Origin: Arthrobacter sp. B3I9
GTDB taxonomy: Bacteria; Actinomycetota; Actinomycetes; Actinomycetales; Micrococcaceae
Direction of reading: 5' to 3'
NCBI RefSeq assembly: GCF_030816935.1
Contig: NZ_JAUSYO010000001.1
Coordinates: forward strand, 124,001-188,000
Length of the DNA: 64,000 nt
Below are positions 9,804 to 19,528 of this stretch, piece by piece. The notes under the pieces are model-generated. The model was not told the origin of the DNA and searched no databases. It saw only the letters and a list, made by a program, of their open reading frames with translations. Numbering within the stretch: position 1 is the stretch's first letter; each line of letters opens with the position of its first letter. The position numbers and the translations under genes were made by a program.

Positions 9804-9841
9804 GGCGCCGGAAGGGAAGCCCGGCGAGGGAAGCCGGCGCC
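9804..9841. terminator. possible convergent terminator hairpin
   Basis: GGCGCCGG (9804-9811) pairs with CCGGCGCC (9834-9841) across a 22-base loop, between the convergent SatD-like and HAD genes. There is no T-run to the right beyond CTTATTA. It is placed where a bidirectional terminator is expected but is short. Confidence 0.3.
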
Positions 9842-9845
9842 CTTA

Positions 9846-10715
9846 TTACTGCAGGAGGCTCCGCAACACGTGGGCGGCGCCGTCGTCGTACACGGAATGG
9901 GTGACTTCGTCCGCGGCGGCGATGACTTCCTCCGGCGCCTGGCCCATGGCCACGCCCCGGGCGGCCCAGGTGAGCATCTCGATGTCGTTGCGGCCGTCGC
10001 CGACGGCGACCGTGCGGTCCGCCTCGATGTCCAAGGTGCTGCGGAGGTGCTCCAAAGCGGTGGCCTTGGTGACGCCGGCGGCGGCAATGTCCAGCCAGGC
10101 CGTCCAGCCGACCGAGTAGGTCACGCCGGCCAGGCCGATGTGGCGGATGGCTGTGTTGAATTCCTCGGGTGTGTTCTCCGCGCTGAACACCACCACGCGA
10201 ACGGCGGTGGCCTCCAGCATGGTCTGGAAGTCGACGCCGACTGCCTCCACGCCGAAGCTGGCGTCCTGGAACCGTTCGGTGGAGAGGAAGTTTCCTTCTT
10301 CATCCTCAAGGGCGTACTTGGCCGAAGGAAGCCGCTTCCGCAACGCGCGGAGCACGGGGCCCGGGTCGAAGGTGGCCTTGTGAATGACCTCATAGCCTTC
10401 GGCCAGGCTGGAGTCGAGCCGCAGGGTGACCCCGCCGTTCGAGCAGACGGCATAGCCGTTGTCGATGCCGATGTGCTCGATGATCGGCAGCGTGGCGTTG
10501 AGCGAACGTCCCGTGGCGATGGTGACGTGGTGGCCTGCAGCCACGACATCCTGGGCCGCTTCCCGGACGGGAACCGACATGTGGCCGTCGTGGTCGACGA
10601 GGGTGCCGTCGACGTCGAGCGCGACCATCAGCTTGTGGCCGTTGGTTGAGTTGTTCTGTTCTTGTTCTCGCCGGTCATCGTTGCCGGCGACTGAGGCTTC
10701 AGTCAATGTTGTCAT
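9846..10715 (-). CDS. HAD family phosphatase (Cof type)
   Basis: This is a cytoplasmic haloacid-dehalogenase-superfamily phosphatase of the Cof/sugar-phosphatase subfamily. The nucleophile motif LDVDGTLVDHDG lies at about residues 33-44, motif II is TIATGRS, and the C-terminal metal motif is VGDGRNDIEML. The large C2-type cap sits between motifs II and III. The 289 residues include an N-terminal extension of about 28 residues before the first strand; an internal ATG just before VALDVDG would remove it. The ATG at 10715 has AGAAAG upstream. It follows serS by 95 bases on the same strand and may be co-transcribed. A paralogue is encoded at 43341-44159. The substrate is not predictable. Confidence 0.9.
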   Translation of the reverse strand: MTTLTEASVAGNDDRREQEQNNSTNGHKLMVALDVDGTLVDHDGHMSVPVREAAQDVVAAGHHVTIATGRSLNATLPIIEHIGIDNGYAVCSNGGVTLRLDSSLAEGYEVIHKATFDPGPVLRALRKRLPSAKYALEDEEGNFLSTERFQDASFGVEAVGVDFQTMLEATAVRVVVFSAENTPEEFNTAIRHIGLAGVTYSVGWTAWLDIAAAGVTKATALEHLRSTLDIEADRTVAVGDGRNDIEMLTWAARGVAMGQAPEEVIAAADEVTHSVYDDGAAHVLRSLLQ

Positions 10716-10810
10716 CTTTCTAGTAGAGCAGACGCCTCCGGGGCCCGCTAGGATCCACGCCACAGGCACGGTGAATGGATCGTGAACGTTCCGCGGCGGT
10801 TCCGCCGCTC

Positions 10811-12091
10811 CTAGAGGACGGGGAGGACCGTCATCCCGCCGAGGTACTTCTGCAGCGCCGCGGGGACGTTGACCGAGCCGTCCGGGTTCTGGTGGTGTTC
10901 GAGGATGGCCACGATCCAGCGGGTGGTTGCCAGGGTTCCGTTGAGCGTGGCGACGGCGCGGGTGCCTTTGGGCACGCCCTCCTCGTTGACGACGCGTTCG
11001 CGGATGTTGAGCCGGCGCGCCTGGAACGTCGTGCAGTTGGAGGTTGAGGTCAGTTCGCGGTAGGCGCCCTGGGTGGGGACCCAGGCCTCGCAGTCGAACT
11101 TCCGGGCAGCGGAATTGCCCAGGTCGCCGGCGGCGGTGTCGATCACGCGGTACGGCAGCTCGCACTTGGCCAGCATGTCCTCTTCCCAGGCCAGCAGGCG
11201 GGCGTGCTCCGCGGCCGCCTCTTCCACGGTGGTGTAGACAAACATCTCCACCTTGTTGAACTGGTGGACGCGGATGATGCCGCGGGTGTCCTTGCCGTGC
11301 GAGCCGGCTTCCCGCCGGTAGCAGGAGCTCTGCCCGGCAAAACGGATCGGCCCGGCGGAGAGGTCAAGGATCTCATCCGCGTGGTAACCGGCCAGGGGCA
11401 CTTCCGAGGTGCCCACCAGGTAAAGGTCGTCCTCGGCGAGGCGGTAGATCTCGGCGTCGTGCTTTACATCAAAACCGGTGCCCTGCATCGTTTCCGGCCG
11501 GACGAGGGTGGGGGTGATCATCGGAATGAACCCGGCGTCGATAGCCTGCTCCATGGCCATCTGCAGCAGCGCCATTTCCAGCCGGGCTCCGACGCCGCGC
11601 AGGAAGTAGAACCGCGAGCCGGACACTTTGGCGCCGCGCTCCATATCAATGGCGCCGATCAGCTCGCCGATCTCCAGGTGGTCCTTGGGCTTGAAGTCGG
11701 GAAATTCGCGGGGCGCGCCCACCGTCTTCAGGACGACGTAGTCATCCTCGCCGCCCGCGGGGACGCCGTCCTCGATGAGGTTCGGGATCGCCCGGACCAG
11801 CCCTTCCTGTCGGGCCTGTGCAACGTCGGCCTCGGCGGAGGCTGCTTTTACTGCTGCCGCCAGGACCTTGACCTCCGCCAGCAGGGCCTGTTTCTCCTCG
11901 CCCTTGGCTTGGGCCACCTTCTTGCCGAAGACGTTCTGCTCAGCCCGCAGGTCCTCGAAGTGGATCAGGGCGGCGCGCCGGGAGGAGTCCGCGGCGATGA
12001 TCGCGTCCACCACGGATTCATCGGCGCCGCGGGCGCGCTGGCTGGCACGGAACTTGTCCGGATTTTCGCTGAGGTCTTTTACGTCGATCAC
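10811..12091 (-). CDS. serS: seryl-tRNA synthetase
   Basis: SerRS charges tRNA(Ser) (and tRNA(Sec) where present) with serine. The 426-residue protein has the N-terminal coiled-coil arm (about residues 20-110: long Ala/Glu/Lys helices around the [20 protein letters not shown] segment) and the class II catalytic core. Motif 2 is [20 protein letters not shown], the [10 protein letters not shown] and [12 protein letters not shown] serine- and tRNA-contact segments are present, and motif 3 is the [19 protein letters not shown] segment. GTG at 12091 is the start. No Shine-Dalgarno sequence precedes it, and a -10-like box lies six bases upstream, so translation may be leaderless. Confidence 0.97.
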   Translation of the reverse strand: MIDVKDLSENPDKFRASQRARGADESVVDAIIAADSSRRAALIHFEDLRAEQNVFGKKVAQAKGEEKQALLAEVKVLAAAVKAASAEADVAQARQEGLVRAIPNLIEDGVPAGGEDDYVVLKTVGAPREFPDFKPKDHLEIGELIGAIDMERGAKVSGSRFYFLRGVGARLEMALLQMAMEQAIDAGFIPMITPTLVRPETMQGTGFDVKHDAEIYRLAEDDLYLVGTSEVPLAGYHADEILDLSAGPIRFAGQSSCYRREAGSHGKDTRGIIRVHQFNKVEMFVYTTVEEAAAEHARLLAWEEDMLAKCELPYRVIDTAAGDLGNSAARKFDCEAWVPTQGAYRELTSTSNCTTFQARRLNIRERVVNEEGVPKGTRAVATLNGTLATTRWIVAILEHHQNPDGSVNVPAALQKYLGGMTVLPVL

Positions 12092-12097
12092 CAGACA

Positions 12098-12103
12098 AGA
12101 CTA
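12098..12103 (-). promoter_or_regulatory. candidate -10 box giving a leaderless serS mRNA
   Basis: On the minus strand TAGTCT is followed by six bases and then the GTG of serS, so the expected transcription start coincides with the start codon. No clear -35 is seen at the usual 17 bases. The reading depends on the absence of any ribosome binding site. Confidence 0.35.
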
Positions 12104-12169
12104 ACCAATCCGGTACACATTACTTGGCAATCAGGCCGGAGGGCAGCGGCGGGTTAGTGTTGGAGCACA

Positions 12170-13231
12170 ATGCGCGACTGGCTGCTGTACCTCATCATTG
12201 CTGGAGTCCTGGCGTTCGCCTTCTCCAGCTGGTGGGGGGTGCGCAGGCTCAAGGCCAGGCACACCCGCAGCGCGGTTTGGGAGCAAACCCACAGCCCCGG
12301 CATGGGCGAGCAAAAAGTGGCGGTCGTATTGAACCCCATCAAGGCCAAATCCGCCGAGGCCCGGGTCCTGATCGAAAATGCGTGCGCCGCAGCCGGCTGG
12401 GAACCTCCGCGCTTTTTCGAGACGACGGCGGAGGACCCCGGGTTCTCGCAGGTCAGGGCAGCGGCGGACCTCGGGGCCGACGTCGTGCTGGTGGGCGGCG
12501 GCGACGGGACGGTACGCGTGGCGGCCGAGTACCTCTCCACCACGGACATCGCCATGGGACTGATTCCGCTCGGCACGGGCAACCTCCTGGCGCGCAACAT
12601 CCACCTGGACGTGAACGACCTGTCCGGCAACGTGCAGACCGCCCTCTTCGGCCACCAGCGGTTCATCGATACGGCGCGGATGCGGGTGGCCAACTCGCGG
12701 ACGGGGAAGTCGGCGGAACATACCTTCTTGGTGATCGCCGGAATCGGTATGGACGCCGAGATCGTGGGCGACACCAACGACGGCCTGAAGAAGGCCGTGG
12801 GCTGGCTCGCCTATACCGAGGCCGGAGTGCGCCACCTTCCCGGGCGCCGGAAGAAGGTTTCCATCGCCCTCGATGACCAGCCGGAACAGGGCCGGAAAAT
12901 CCGCAGCGTGCTCTTCGCCAACTGCGGGCTGATTCCCGGCGGGATCGACTTCATCCCGGGGGCCATGATCGACGACGGAATGCTGGACGTGGTGGTGATG
13001 AGCCCGCGCAGCGCAATTGGCTGGCTGGCGATGTATACGAAAATCGTGCTCAAGCACAAGCGGAACCTGCCGGTGATGACCTACTACCGCTCCGGCAAAG
13101 TCACTATCCGGAGCGCGGAACCGATGGCCACCCAGATCGACGGCGATCCTTCGGGCGAGGCAACTACCGTGACGGTGCAGGTGGCACCGGGTTCACTGCT
13201 GGTGCGGGTCAAGGACGGCGCGGGAGACTAG
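12170..13231 (+). CDS. diacylglycerol/lipid kinase family protein
   Basis: The protein belongs to the DagK/YegS/sphingosine-kinase catalytic family and is predicted to phosphorylate a lipid hydroxyl at the inner face of the membrane. A single N-terminal membrane helix (LLYLIIAGVLAFAFSSWWGV) anchors it. VAVVLNPIKAKS begins the catalytic domain, GGGDGTV (about residues 109-115) is the nucleotide loop, and PLGTGNLLARN is the second signature. The C-terminal half has the usual beta-sandwich with IDFIPGAMIDDGMLDVVVM and the QIDGDPSG tail. The 353-residue length is normal. The ATG at 12170 follows GGAG. The last bases overlap the stop of the convergent small gene. Confidence 0.92.
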   Translation: MRDWLLYLIIAGVLAFAFSSWWGVRRLKARHTRSAVWEQTHSPGMGEQKVAVVLNPIKAKSAEARVLIENACAAAGWEPPRFFETTAEDPGFSQVRAAADLGADVVLVGGGDGTVRVAAEYLSTTDIAMGLIPLGTGNLLARNIHLDVNDLSGNVQTALFGHQRFIDTARMRVANSRTGKSAEHTFLVIAGIGMDAEIVGDTNDGLKKAVGWLAYTEAGVRHLPGRRKKVSIALDDQPEQGRKIRSVLFANCGLIPGGIDFIPGAMIDDGMLDVVVMSPRSAIGWLAMYTKIVLKHKRNLPVMTYYRSGKVTIRSAEPMATQIDGDPSGEATTVTVQVAPGSLLVRVKDGAGD

Positions 13232-13464
13232 GCGCTGGCTTTCTTTTTCGATTCAGCCCTTGCAGCATCTGCGGACTTCTTGGCCTCCGCGGCGGCCTTG
13301 GCGGCGCGGGCCTCGGACTGCTCGCGGATCATGGCCTGCTCTTCCTCGAAGCGCAGCCGGTCAGCACGGTCGGCGTCGTCGCCGTCCCAGTCCTGGTTAT
13401 CAGCCCTCGGCTTGGGGTTCACAATCATTCCCTGGCCGTCGTTTTCGGTGCTGGTACCTGACAT
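13228..13464 (-). CDS. small charged protein, unknown function
   Basis: This 78-residue protein has no recognised domain. The N-terminus is acidic and Asp-rich (DNQDWDGDDADRADRLRFEEE). The C-terminal 45 residues form a continuous Ala/Lys/Glu-rich helix (EARAAKAAAEAKKSADAARA) that looks amphipathic or coiled coil. It ends convergently with the lipid kinase gene, the stop codons overlapping by three bases. GGAGGGAG lies about 6 bases before the ATG, a strong ribosome binding site supporting expression. Confidence 0.65.
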   Translation of the reverse strand: MSGTSTENDGQGMIVNPKPRADNQDWDGDDADRADRLRFEEEQAMIREQSEARAAKAAAEAKKSADAARAESKKKASA

Positions 13465-13559
13465 GACCTGCTCCCTCCGTTAGGGGACTTCCCCCAATAT
13501 GGATCAGGCAAGCATACGCACTGTTGGGTAGGCGTGGAAGTGCCCGGAGGGGCATTCGG

Positions 13560-14540
13560 CTACGCTCTGGGCGAAGCGTTGCCGGTATATTCCGGAACCA
13601 CAGATGCTCCCCCAAGAATATCTTTTACCCATGCATGTGCGGCCCGGAATGCCTGATCGGAGGTGTGCGGGGACACGGCTGTCCGTTGCCCGTCCGCCCG
13701 GCCGTAGGAACCAAGGAACCGGGTCGCCGGGCTGATCCGGTGCAGCCCCGCAAGTGCATCTGCGACCCTGGCATCGGCCACGTGGCCGTCCGCGTCGATA
13801 CTGAAGAAGTAGTGCCCAAGGTACTGGCCGGTGGGCCGGGATTCGATGCGGCTGAGGTTGACGCCCCGCGTAGCGAACTGGTCCAGGATCTCCATCAGGG
13901 CACCCGGGCGGTCCTCCGGCAGCGGCACCACGACGGTGGTCTTGTCCGCACCGGTGGGTTCCGGCAGCGACCCGGGCCGGCCCACCAGGACAAAGCGGGT
14001 CACGGCGCCCGGGTTGTCACCGATGTTCTCGGCGAGGACGGCCAGCCCGGCCTGCTCACTGGCGACGATGGGCGCGCAGATCGCGGCGTCGTAGTGCGGG
14101 TCTTCGTCAAGGAGGCCCATCGCAGCCGCGGCCGTCGAGGAGCCGGGGATGTATTCCGCATTGGGAATATTGGCGTCGACCCAGAGCCGGCATTGCGCCC
14201 AGGCGTGGCCGTGGGTGGAGATGCGGCGGACGTCCTCGATGCGGATGCCGGGGCGTGCCACCAGCACGAAGCTGATCGGGACCAGGGCCTCGCGGAGGAT
14301 GCGCAGCTCCTGGCCCGTGGCAATCGCGTCGAGGGTTGCCGTGACGCCGCCTTCCACCGAGTTTTCGATCGGCACCATCGCCGCATCAGCCGAACCGTCC
14401 CGCACCCTGTCCAGCGCCGAGTTCACGTTGGACGCGGGGATGCGCTTCGCGTCCCGCGCATCCGGCACCTGCATCAGTGCGGCCTCGGTGAAAGTTCCCT
14501 CGGGCCCGAGGAAGGTGTAGGTAACGGGGGAAGCGGGCAT
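13560..14540 (-). CDS. pheA: prephenate dehydratase
   Basis: PheA converts prephenate to phenylpyruvate in phenylalanine synthesis. The 326-residue monofunctional enzyme begins TYTFLGPEGTFTEAAL. It has the catalytic and substrate segments VPIENSVEGGVTATLDAIATG and a periplasmic-binding-like bilobed fold. A C-terminal ACT domain (about residues 205-285: TTVVVPLPEDRPGALMEIL and NLSRIESRPT) is the usual site for feedback control by phenylalanine; the ESRP motif is conserved. There is no chorismate mutase domain. The ATG at 14540 is 18 bases downstream of the rhodanese stop, so the two are probably one transcript. Confidence 0.96.
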   Translation of the reverse strand: MPASPVTYTFLGPEGTFTEAALMQVPDARDAKRIPASNVNSALDRVRDGSADAAMVPIENSVEGGVTATLDAIATGQELRILREALVPISFVLVARPGIRIEDVRRISTHGHAWAQCRLWVDANIPNAEYIPGSSTAAAAMGLLDEDPHYDAAICAPIVASEQAGLAVLAENIGDNPGAVTRFVLVGRPGSLPEPTGADKTTVVVPLPEDRPGALMEILDQFATRGVNLSRIESRPTGQYLGHYFFSIDADGHVADARVADALAGLHRISPATRFLGSYGRADGQRTAVSPHTSDQAFRAAHAWVKDILGGASVVPEYTGNASPRA

Positions 14541-14558
14541 CGGCTCTTCTCTCTTCGC

Positions 14559-14885
14559 TTACAGGACTACCGGTTTGAGCCCATTGTCGGCCACCAGGGG
14601 CTTGCCGGTTTCCAGCCACTGGTCCATCCCGCCGGCCACGTTCAGCGCGGAGTATCCCTGGCCCACCAGCCATTGGGCGGCCCGGAAGGAGCGCCCGCCG
14701 GTGCGGCAGATGACGTACAGGTCCTCGTCCGGGTCCAGTTCCTCGAGCCGGGCCGGGAGCTGGTCGAGCGGGATGTGCAGGGCGCCTTCTGCGTGGCCAG
14801 CCACCCATTCGTAGTCCTCGCGGACATCGAGGACAGTGGCCCCCTCGGGAATAGCAGACACGGTGACAGTGTCGAAGTCGCTCAT
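14559..14885 (-). CDS. single-domain rhodanese-like protein
   Basis: The 108-residue protein is a stand-alone rhodanese domain, a cytoplasmic persulfide or sulfur carrier. It starts TVLDVREDYEWVAGHAEGALHIP, and the active loop is ICRTGGRSFRAAQWL with Cys at about residue 69. It ends with the NVAGGMDQWLETGKPLV helix. The ATG at 14885 follows AAAGGA with suitable spacing; longer in-frame reading upstream is not coding in style. Its immediate downstream neighbour is pheA. The physiological sulfur donor and acceptor are unknown. A second stand-alone rhodanese is at 47341-47643. Confidence 0.9.
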   Translation of the reverse strand: MSDFDTVTVSAIPEGATVLDVREDYEWVAGHAEGALHIPLDQLPARLEELDPDEDLYVICRTGGRSFRAAQWLVGQGYSALNVAGGMDQWLETGKPLVADNGLKPVVL

Positions 14886-15215
14886 GATCGTCCTTTCCGC
14901 GGAACTCTGGATCTGCCTCCAGCGTATCGCCAGCCGCGGGAAGCGCACCCCACGGGCCTGCACGTTACGCCTCCGGGATAAGAGTCCAACGGGGCATGCC
15001 CTCCCCTGGCCGCGGGCACTGGACATAGTGGCACCCAGTCCACCAGCGGGCCGGAAAAATGGACATGCTCACCCGCGGTCGGCAGGATGCCCGGGCCAGC
15101 TCCATGTCCCGGGCCCGTCACCGGGCAGTCCAGGGCAGGGGCTCTGCCAAATGGACGCTGGGACAGGTGACGACTAACGTTCACACCAACCACCAAGGGG
15201 CGACGAGAGGGATCG
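14886..15215. other. 330-base non-coding gap between divergent genes
   Basis: No reading frame here shows the codon bias of neighbouring genes. The gap must hold the promoters of the leftward rhodanese-pheA unit and of the rightward alcohol dehydrogenase, but no convincing -35/-10 pair stands out. Short CACTGGACA and CCAGTCCA arms around 15017-15042 form an imperfect inverted repeat. Nothing else is seen. Confidence 0.4.
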
Positions 15216-16328
15216 ATGAAGATCACGGGTGCAGTTCTTGAGGAGATCGGCCGGCAGCGGCCGTTCGCGGACTCCAGGCCGATCAGCATTTCCGAGCTGG
15301 AGCTGGACGGCCCCGGACCCACGGAGATCCTCATCCGGCTCGAAGCCGCCGGCATCTGCCATTCGGACCTGAGTGTTGTGGACGGCAACCGGGTGCGCCC
15401 GGTGCCGATGCTGCTCGGCCATGAGGCGGCAGGACGCGTCGTCGAGGTCGGCTCCGCGGTCACGGACCTCCAGCCGGGCCAGCGCGTGGTCATGTCCTTC
15501 CTGCCGCGCTGCGAGGAATGCGGAAACTGCGCCGCGGACGGCCGGCTTCCGTGCACCGCAGGATCGAAAAGCAACAATGAGGGAACCCTGCTGCACGGGT
15601 CGGTCCACCTGGGCCGCGGTGGCGAAAAGGTGCACCACCACCTGGGTGTCTCAGGATTTGCCACCCATGCCGTGGTGGACCGGGCCTCGGCTGTTCCGGT
15701 CGGCGACGACATCCCGGCGGACATCGCCGCAGTACTCGGCTGCGCCGTGCTCACCGGCGGCGGCGCCGTCCTGAACGCAGCCCGCCCTGGCCCGGAGGAC
15801 AGCGTCATGATCGTGGGGCTGGGCGGCGTCGGCATGGCCGCCTTGATCACTGCCATCTCCCAAGGAGTGTCCCGGATCGTCGCCGTCGACACCCTCGAGG
15901 AGAAACTCGAGCATGCCCGCCGGCTGGGCGCCCACGAGGCGTTCACCCCGCAGCAGGTCCTCGAGGACGGCATTAAGGCCCGGTACGTCATCGAATGCGC
16001 CGGCAACCCCCGCGCCTTCGAGACCGCCTTCGCCGCCACCGCCGTCGGCGGAACAACAATCACCGCCGGCCTGCCCTCGCCGGAGGCCCGGGCATCGATC
16101 TCGCCCCTGACCGTAACTGCGGAAGCGCGGACCATCGTCGGCAGCTACCTCGGCTCCGCGGTGCCGTCCCGGGACATCCCCAAGTACGCCCAGCTCTGGC
16201 GCGAAGGAAAGCTGCCGGTCGAGGAACTCATCTCCAAGCGGATCAGCCTGGCCGAGATCAATGAGGCCATGGACCAGCTCGCCGACGGAAAGGCCGTTCG
16301 CCAGGTCATCATGTTCGACGCCGAGTAG
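15216..16328 (+). CDS. zinc-dependent alcohol dehydrogenase (MDR family, class III-like)
   Basis: This medium-chain dehydrogenase oxidises an alcohol or reduces an aldehyde with NAD(H). The 370-residue protein has catalytic zinc ligands in GICHSDL and GHEAAG, four structural-zinc cysteines in RCEECGNCAADGRLPC (about residues 91-106), and the Rossmann motif GLGGVGMAAL near residue 197. The insert between the zinc lobe and the cofactor domain (SVHLGRGGEKVHHHLGVSGFATHAVV) is of the class III type, but this does not prove formaldehyde activity. Substrate is open. The ATG at 15216 has GACGAGAGG upstream. It is isolated from the following transporter by an inverted repeat. Confidence 0.93.
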   Translation: MKITGAVLEEIGRQRPFADSRPISISELELDGPGPTEILIRLEAAGICHSDLSVVDGNRVRPVPMLLGHEAAGRVVEVGSAVTDLQPGQRVVMSFLPRCEECGNCAADGRLPCTAGSKSNNEGTLLHGSVHLGRGGEKVHHHLGVSGFATHAVVDRASAVPVGDDIPADIAAVLGCAVLTGGGAVLNAARPGPEDSVMIVGLGGVGMAALITAISQGVSRIVAVDTLEEKLEHARRLGAHEAFTPQQVLEDGIKARYVIECAGNPRAFETAFAATAVGGTTITAGLPSPEARASISPLTVTAEARTIVGSYLGSAVPSRDIPKYAQLWREGKLPVEELISKRISLAEINEAMDQLADGKAVRQVIMFDAE

Positions 16329-16353
16329 CCGGCCCAGTCACCGCCGCCCGGTT

Positions 16354-16418
16354 CGGTTGCCCTGTCACTTGTAGTTGCTAAACCCGGGCTGAAGCGACGC
16401 CAACTGATAGGGCAACCG
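16354..16418. repeat. 65-base intergenic inverted repeat (GTTGCCCT type)
   Basis: CGGTTGCCCT (16354-16363) is repeated inverted at 16409-16418. The similarity extends inward: TGTCACTTG on the left against TATCAGTTG read from the right, with further matching around CCCGGG. There is no T tail. The element lies between the alcohol dehydrogenase and the peptide transporter. It looks like a palindromic dispersed element or structured RNA rather than a simple terminator. Confidence 0.6.
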
Positions 16419-16507
16419 GGGAAACAGGTGCGACACATTGCGGACATGACTTGCCTAGACCCTCCGCGGATGTGACAATCCCGGGCCGCGGTGTCAGCAT
16501 TAAGCAA

Positions 16508-17977
<1,470 letters not shown>

Positions 17978-17990
17978 GCCGACGGGCATA

Positions 17991-18038
17991 CTTCTTCGGT
18001 ACCCGGGCCGACATCCGGCCCGGGTACCGAAGAAGCCT
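17991..18038. terminator. strong bidirectional terminator
   Basis: CTTCTTCGGTACCCGGGCCG (17991-18010) is perfectly complementary to 18016-18035 with a 5-base ACATC loop, a 20-bp stem. It sits exactly between the convergent stops of the peptide transporter (17977) and kdgK (18039). CCTTT follows on the right, and the left flank is only weakly T-rich in the other direction. Confidence 0.8.
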
Positions 18039-19016
18039 TTAGCGGCTCACAGGTTCCGCGGCATCCAGCAGCGGGAGTTCGCTGCGCCGCGGCATCCCCT
18101 CCCAGTCGCCGGATACCAGGCAGGCGTAGGCGCCGGTCTTCACCGCCGTCAGGAGGCGTTGCTGCACGGGTTCCCCGTTGAGCAGTTCCGCGAGATAGCC
18201 GCCCACGAAGGCGTCACCGGCCCCCACCGTGTCCACCGCGCGGATGGGAATGGCCGGCTGGCGGTACTCCATGCCGTCAACGAGGGCCGCGCACCCGTCC
18301 GCCCCAAGCTTGATGATGACCTGGGACGGTCCCAGCTCTGCCACCCTGCGTGCCAGCTCCCGCACATCCCCGGCTGGTCCCACGGCGATGGCGGCCTCGT
18401 CGTCGCCGGCGAAGACAACGTCAGCCTGGCTGACCAGGCGCCGGAAAACGTCCGACGCCTCTTCCTTGGACCACAGGGCGGACCGGTAGTTAAGGTCAAA
18501 GGACACCAGGGTGCCGGAGTCCTTGGCGCAGTCGACGGCGTACTGCGTTGCCTTCGCCGCCGAATCTGACAGCGCCGGCGTGATGCCGGTGATGTGCAGC
18601 AGCCGGGCCCGCGAGATCTTGTCCGCGGGGATATGCTCGGGCGCCAGCCCTGAGCCTGCGCTGCCGGAACGGTAATACCAGACCTTTGCCGTTTGGTTGG
18701 TCCGGCGTTCCTTGATCATTAGCCCTGTCGGTGCGCTTCCGTCGCGGGTGCAGACCACGTCCAGGCCCTCCGCCAACAGCTCGCGGACCACCAGGTCCCC
18801 CAGGCTGTCCGCGCCGGCGCGCCCCACCCAGGTCACGGTCGTTCCGAGCCGGCGGAGCGCGATGGCGACGTTGCTTTCCGCTCCCCCGATCCCCAGGCCC
18901 AGCGAGTCCGTGAAGGCCAGGGGGCCGGGGGTGGCGGCCTTCATCAGGGCCATGGTCTCGCCGAGCGTGACCACTTCACTGGCTCCGTCGTGGCCGTGGC
19001 CCGCCTGCGCGTTCAT
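18039..19016 (-). CDS. kdgK: 2-keto-3-deoxygluconate kinase (PfkB family)
   Basis: The kinase phosphorylates 2-keto-3-deoxygluconate to KDPG in hexuronate catabolism. The 325-residue protein has the PfkB N-terminal glycine motif GIGGAESNVAIALRRLG (about residues 43-59) and the C-terminal signature VDTVGAGDAFVGGYLAELL with catalytic Asp at about 271. LGETMALM at the start and WYYRSGSAGSGLAPEHI are typical of KDG kinases rather than fructokinases. Its ATG overlaps the eda stop by four bases (ATGA), so translation is coupled. It is the last gene of the leftward uronate operon and ends at a strong terminator. Confidence 0.88.
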   Translation of the reverse strand: MNAQAGHGHDGASEVVTLGETMALMKAATPGPLAFTDSLGLGIGGAESNVAIALRRLGTTVTWVGRAGADSLGDLVVRELLAEGLDVVCTRDGSAPTGLMIKERRTNQTAKVWYYRSGSAGSGLAPEHIPADKISRARLLHITGITPALSDSAAKATQYAVDCAKDSGTLVSFDLNYRSALWSKEEASDVFRRLVSQADVVFAGDDEAAIAVGPAGDVRELARRVAELGPSQVIIKLGADGCAALVDGMEYRQPAIPIRAVDTVGAGDAFVGGYLAELLNGEPVQQRLLTAVKTGAYACLVSGDWEGMPRRSELPLLDAAEPVSR

Positions 19017-19528
19017 CCGAGCCCCCGGGCGGCGAGCGCCTCTGCCACGACGCTGCTGACCCGCACCGCCCGGGCGGTGTAGCCCGGTCCGACGGTCGAG
19101 GCCGGAAACACTTTCACGGCGGTGGCCCCGGCACGCCATCCGCTGAGCAGTTCGATGGGCGTCAAACCGCCCGGAAACACCGGGATGCCACGGGCGACGG
19201 CGGCACGGACTATGCCCGCGTCGGTCACCGGAGTGACGAGCAACCGTGCCCCGCAGTCAAGCGCCCGTTCGGCCTCCGCCGTTGTGGTGATGGTGCCGAC
19301 GCCGAGTTCCACGTCGGCACCGAACTCCCCCGCGAGACGTGGCAGGAGATCAAAGACTCCCGCCGTGCTGAGCGTCAGTTCGATTGACCGCACGCCACCC
19401 TCCGCCAGGGCTGAGATGACGGGCGCATACTGGTCGGCATGCCGCGCCCGGAGTACGGCCACCACCGGGTTGCGCACGAGGATTTCGCTGGCCGAAGGCC
19501 GCGGCATGACCGCCGTGTCGGTGCTCAT
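19013..19528 (-). CDS. eda: KDPG aldolase with an internal deletion
   Basis: Family members cleave KDPG to pyruvate and glyceraldehyde-3-phosphate. Here the product is only 171 residues, against about 205-215 for the family. The N-terminal barrel is intact: ARHADQYAPVISALAEGGV, catalytic Glu50 in SIELTLST, GVGTI at 76-80, FPGGLTPIE, and the Schiff-base Lys139 in VKVFPAS. After VGPGY (146-150) the sequence jumps to what looks like the C-terminal helix (SSVVAEALAARG). The strands carrying the Gly-Gly and Gly-Ser phosphate-binding loops are missing. The reading frame is kept. Start and stop overlap uxaA and kdgK by four bases each. It may be inactive or altered. Confidence 0.8.
   Translation of the reverse strand: MSTDTAVMPRPSASEILVRNPVVAVLRARHADQYAPVISALAEGGVRSIELTLSTAGVFDLLPRLAGEFGADVELGVGTITTTAEAERALDCGARLLVTPVTDAGIVRAAVARGIPVFPGGLTPIELLSGWRAGATAVKVFPASTVGPGYTARAVRVSSVVAEALAARGLG

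Noticed and set aside
15216..16328. The alcohol dehydrogenase as a mycothiol- or glutathione-dependent formaldehyde dehydrogenase
   Set aside because: The class III-like insert is suggestive, but the esterase or thiol-recycling partner genes usually found alongside are absent.
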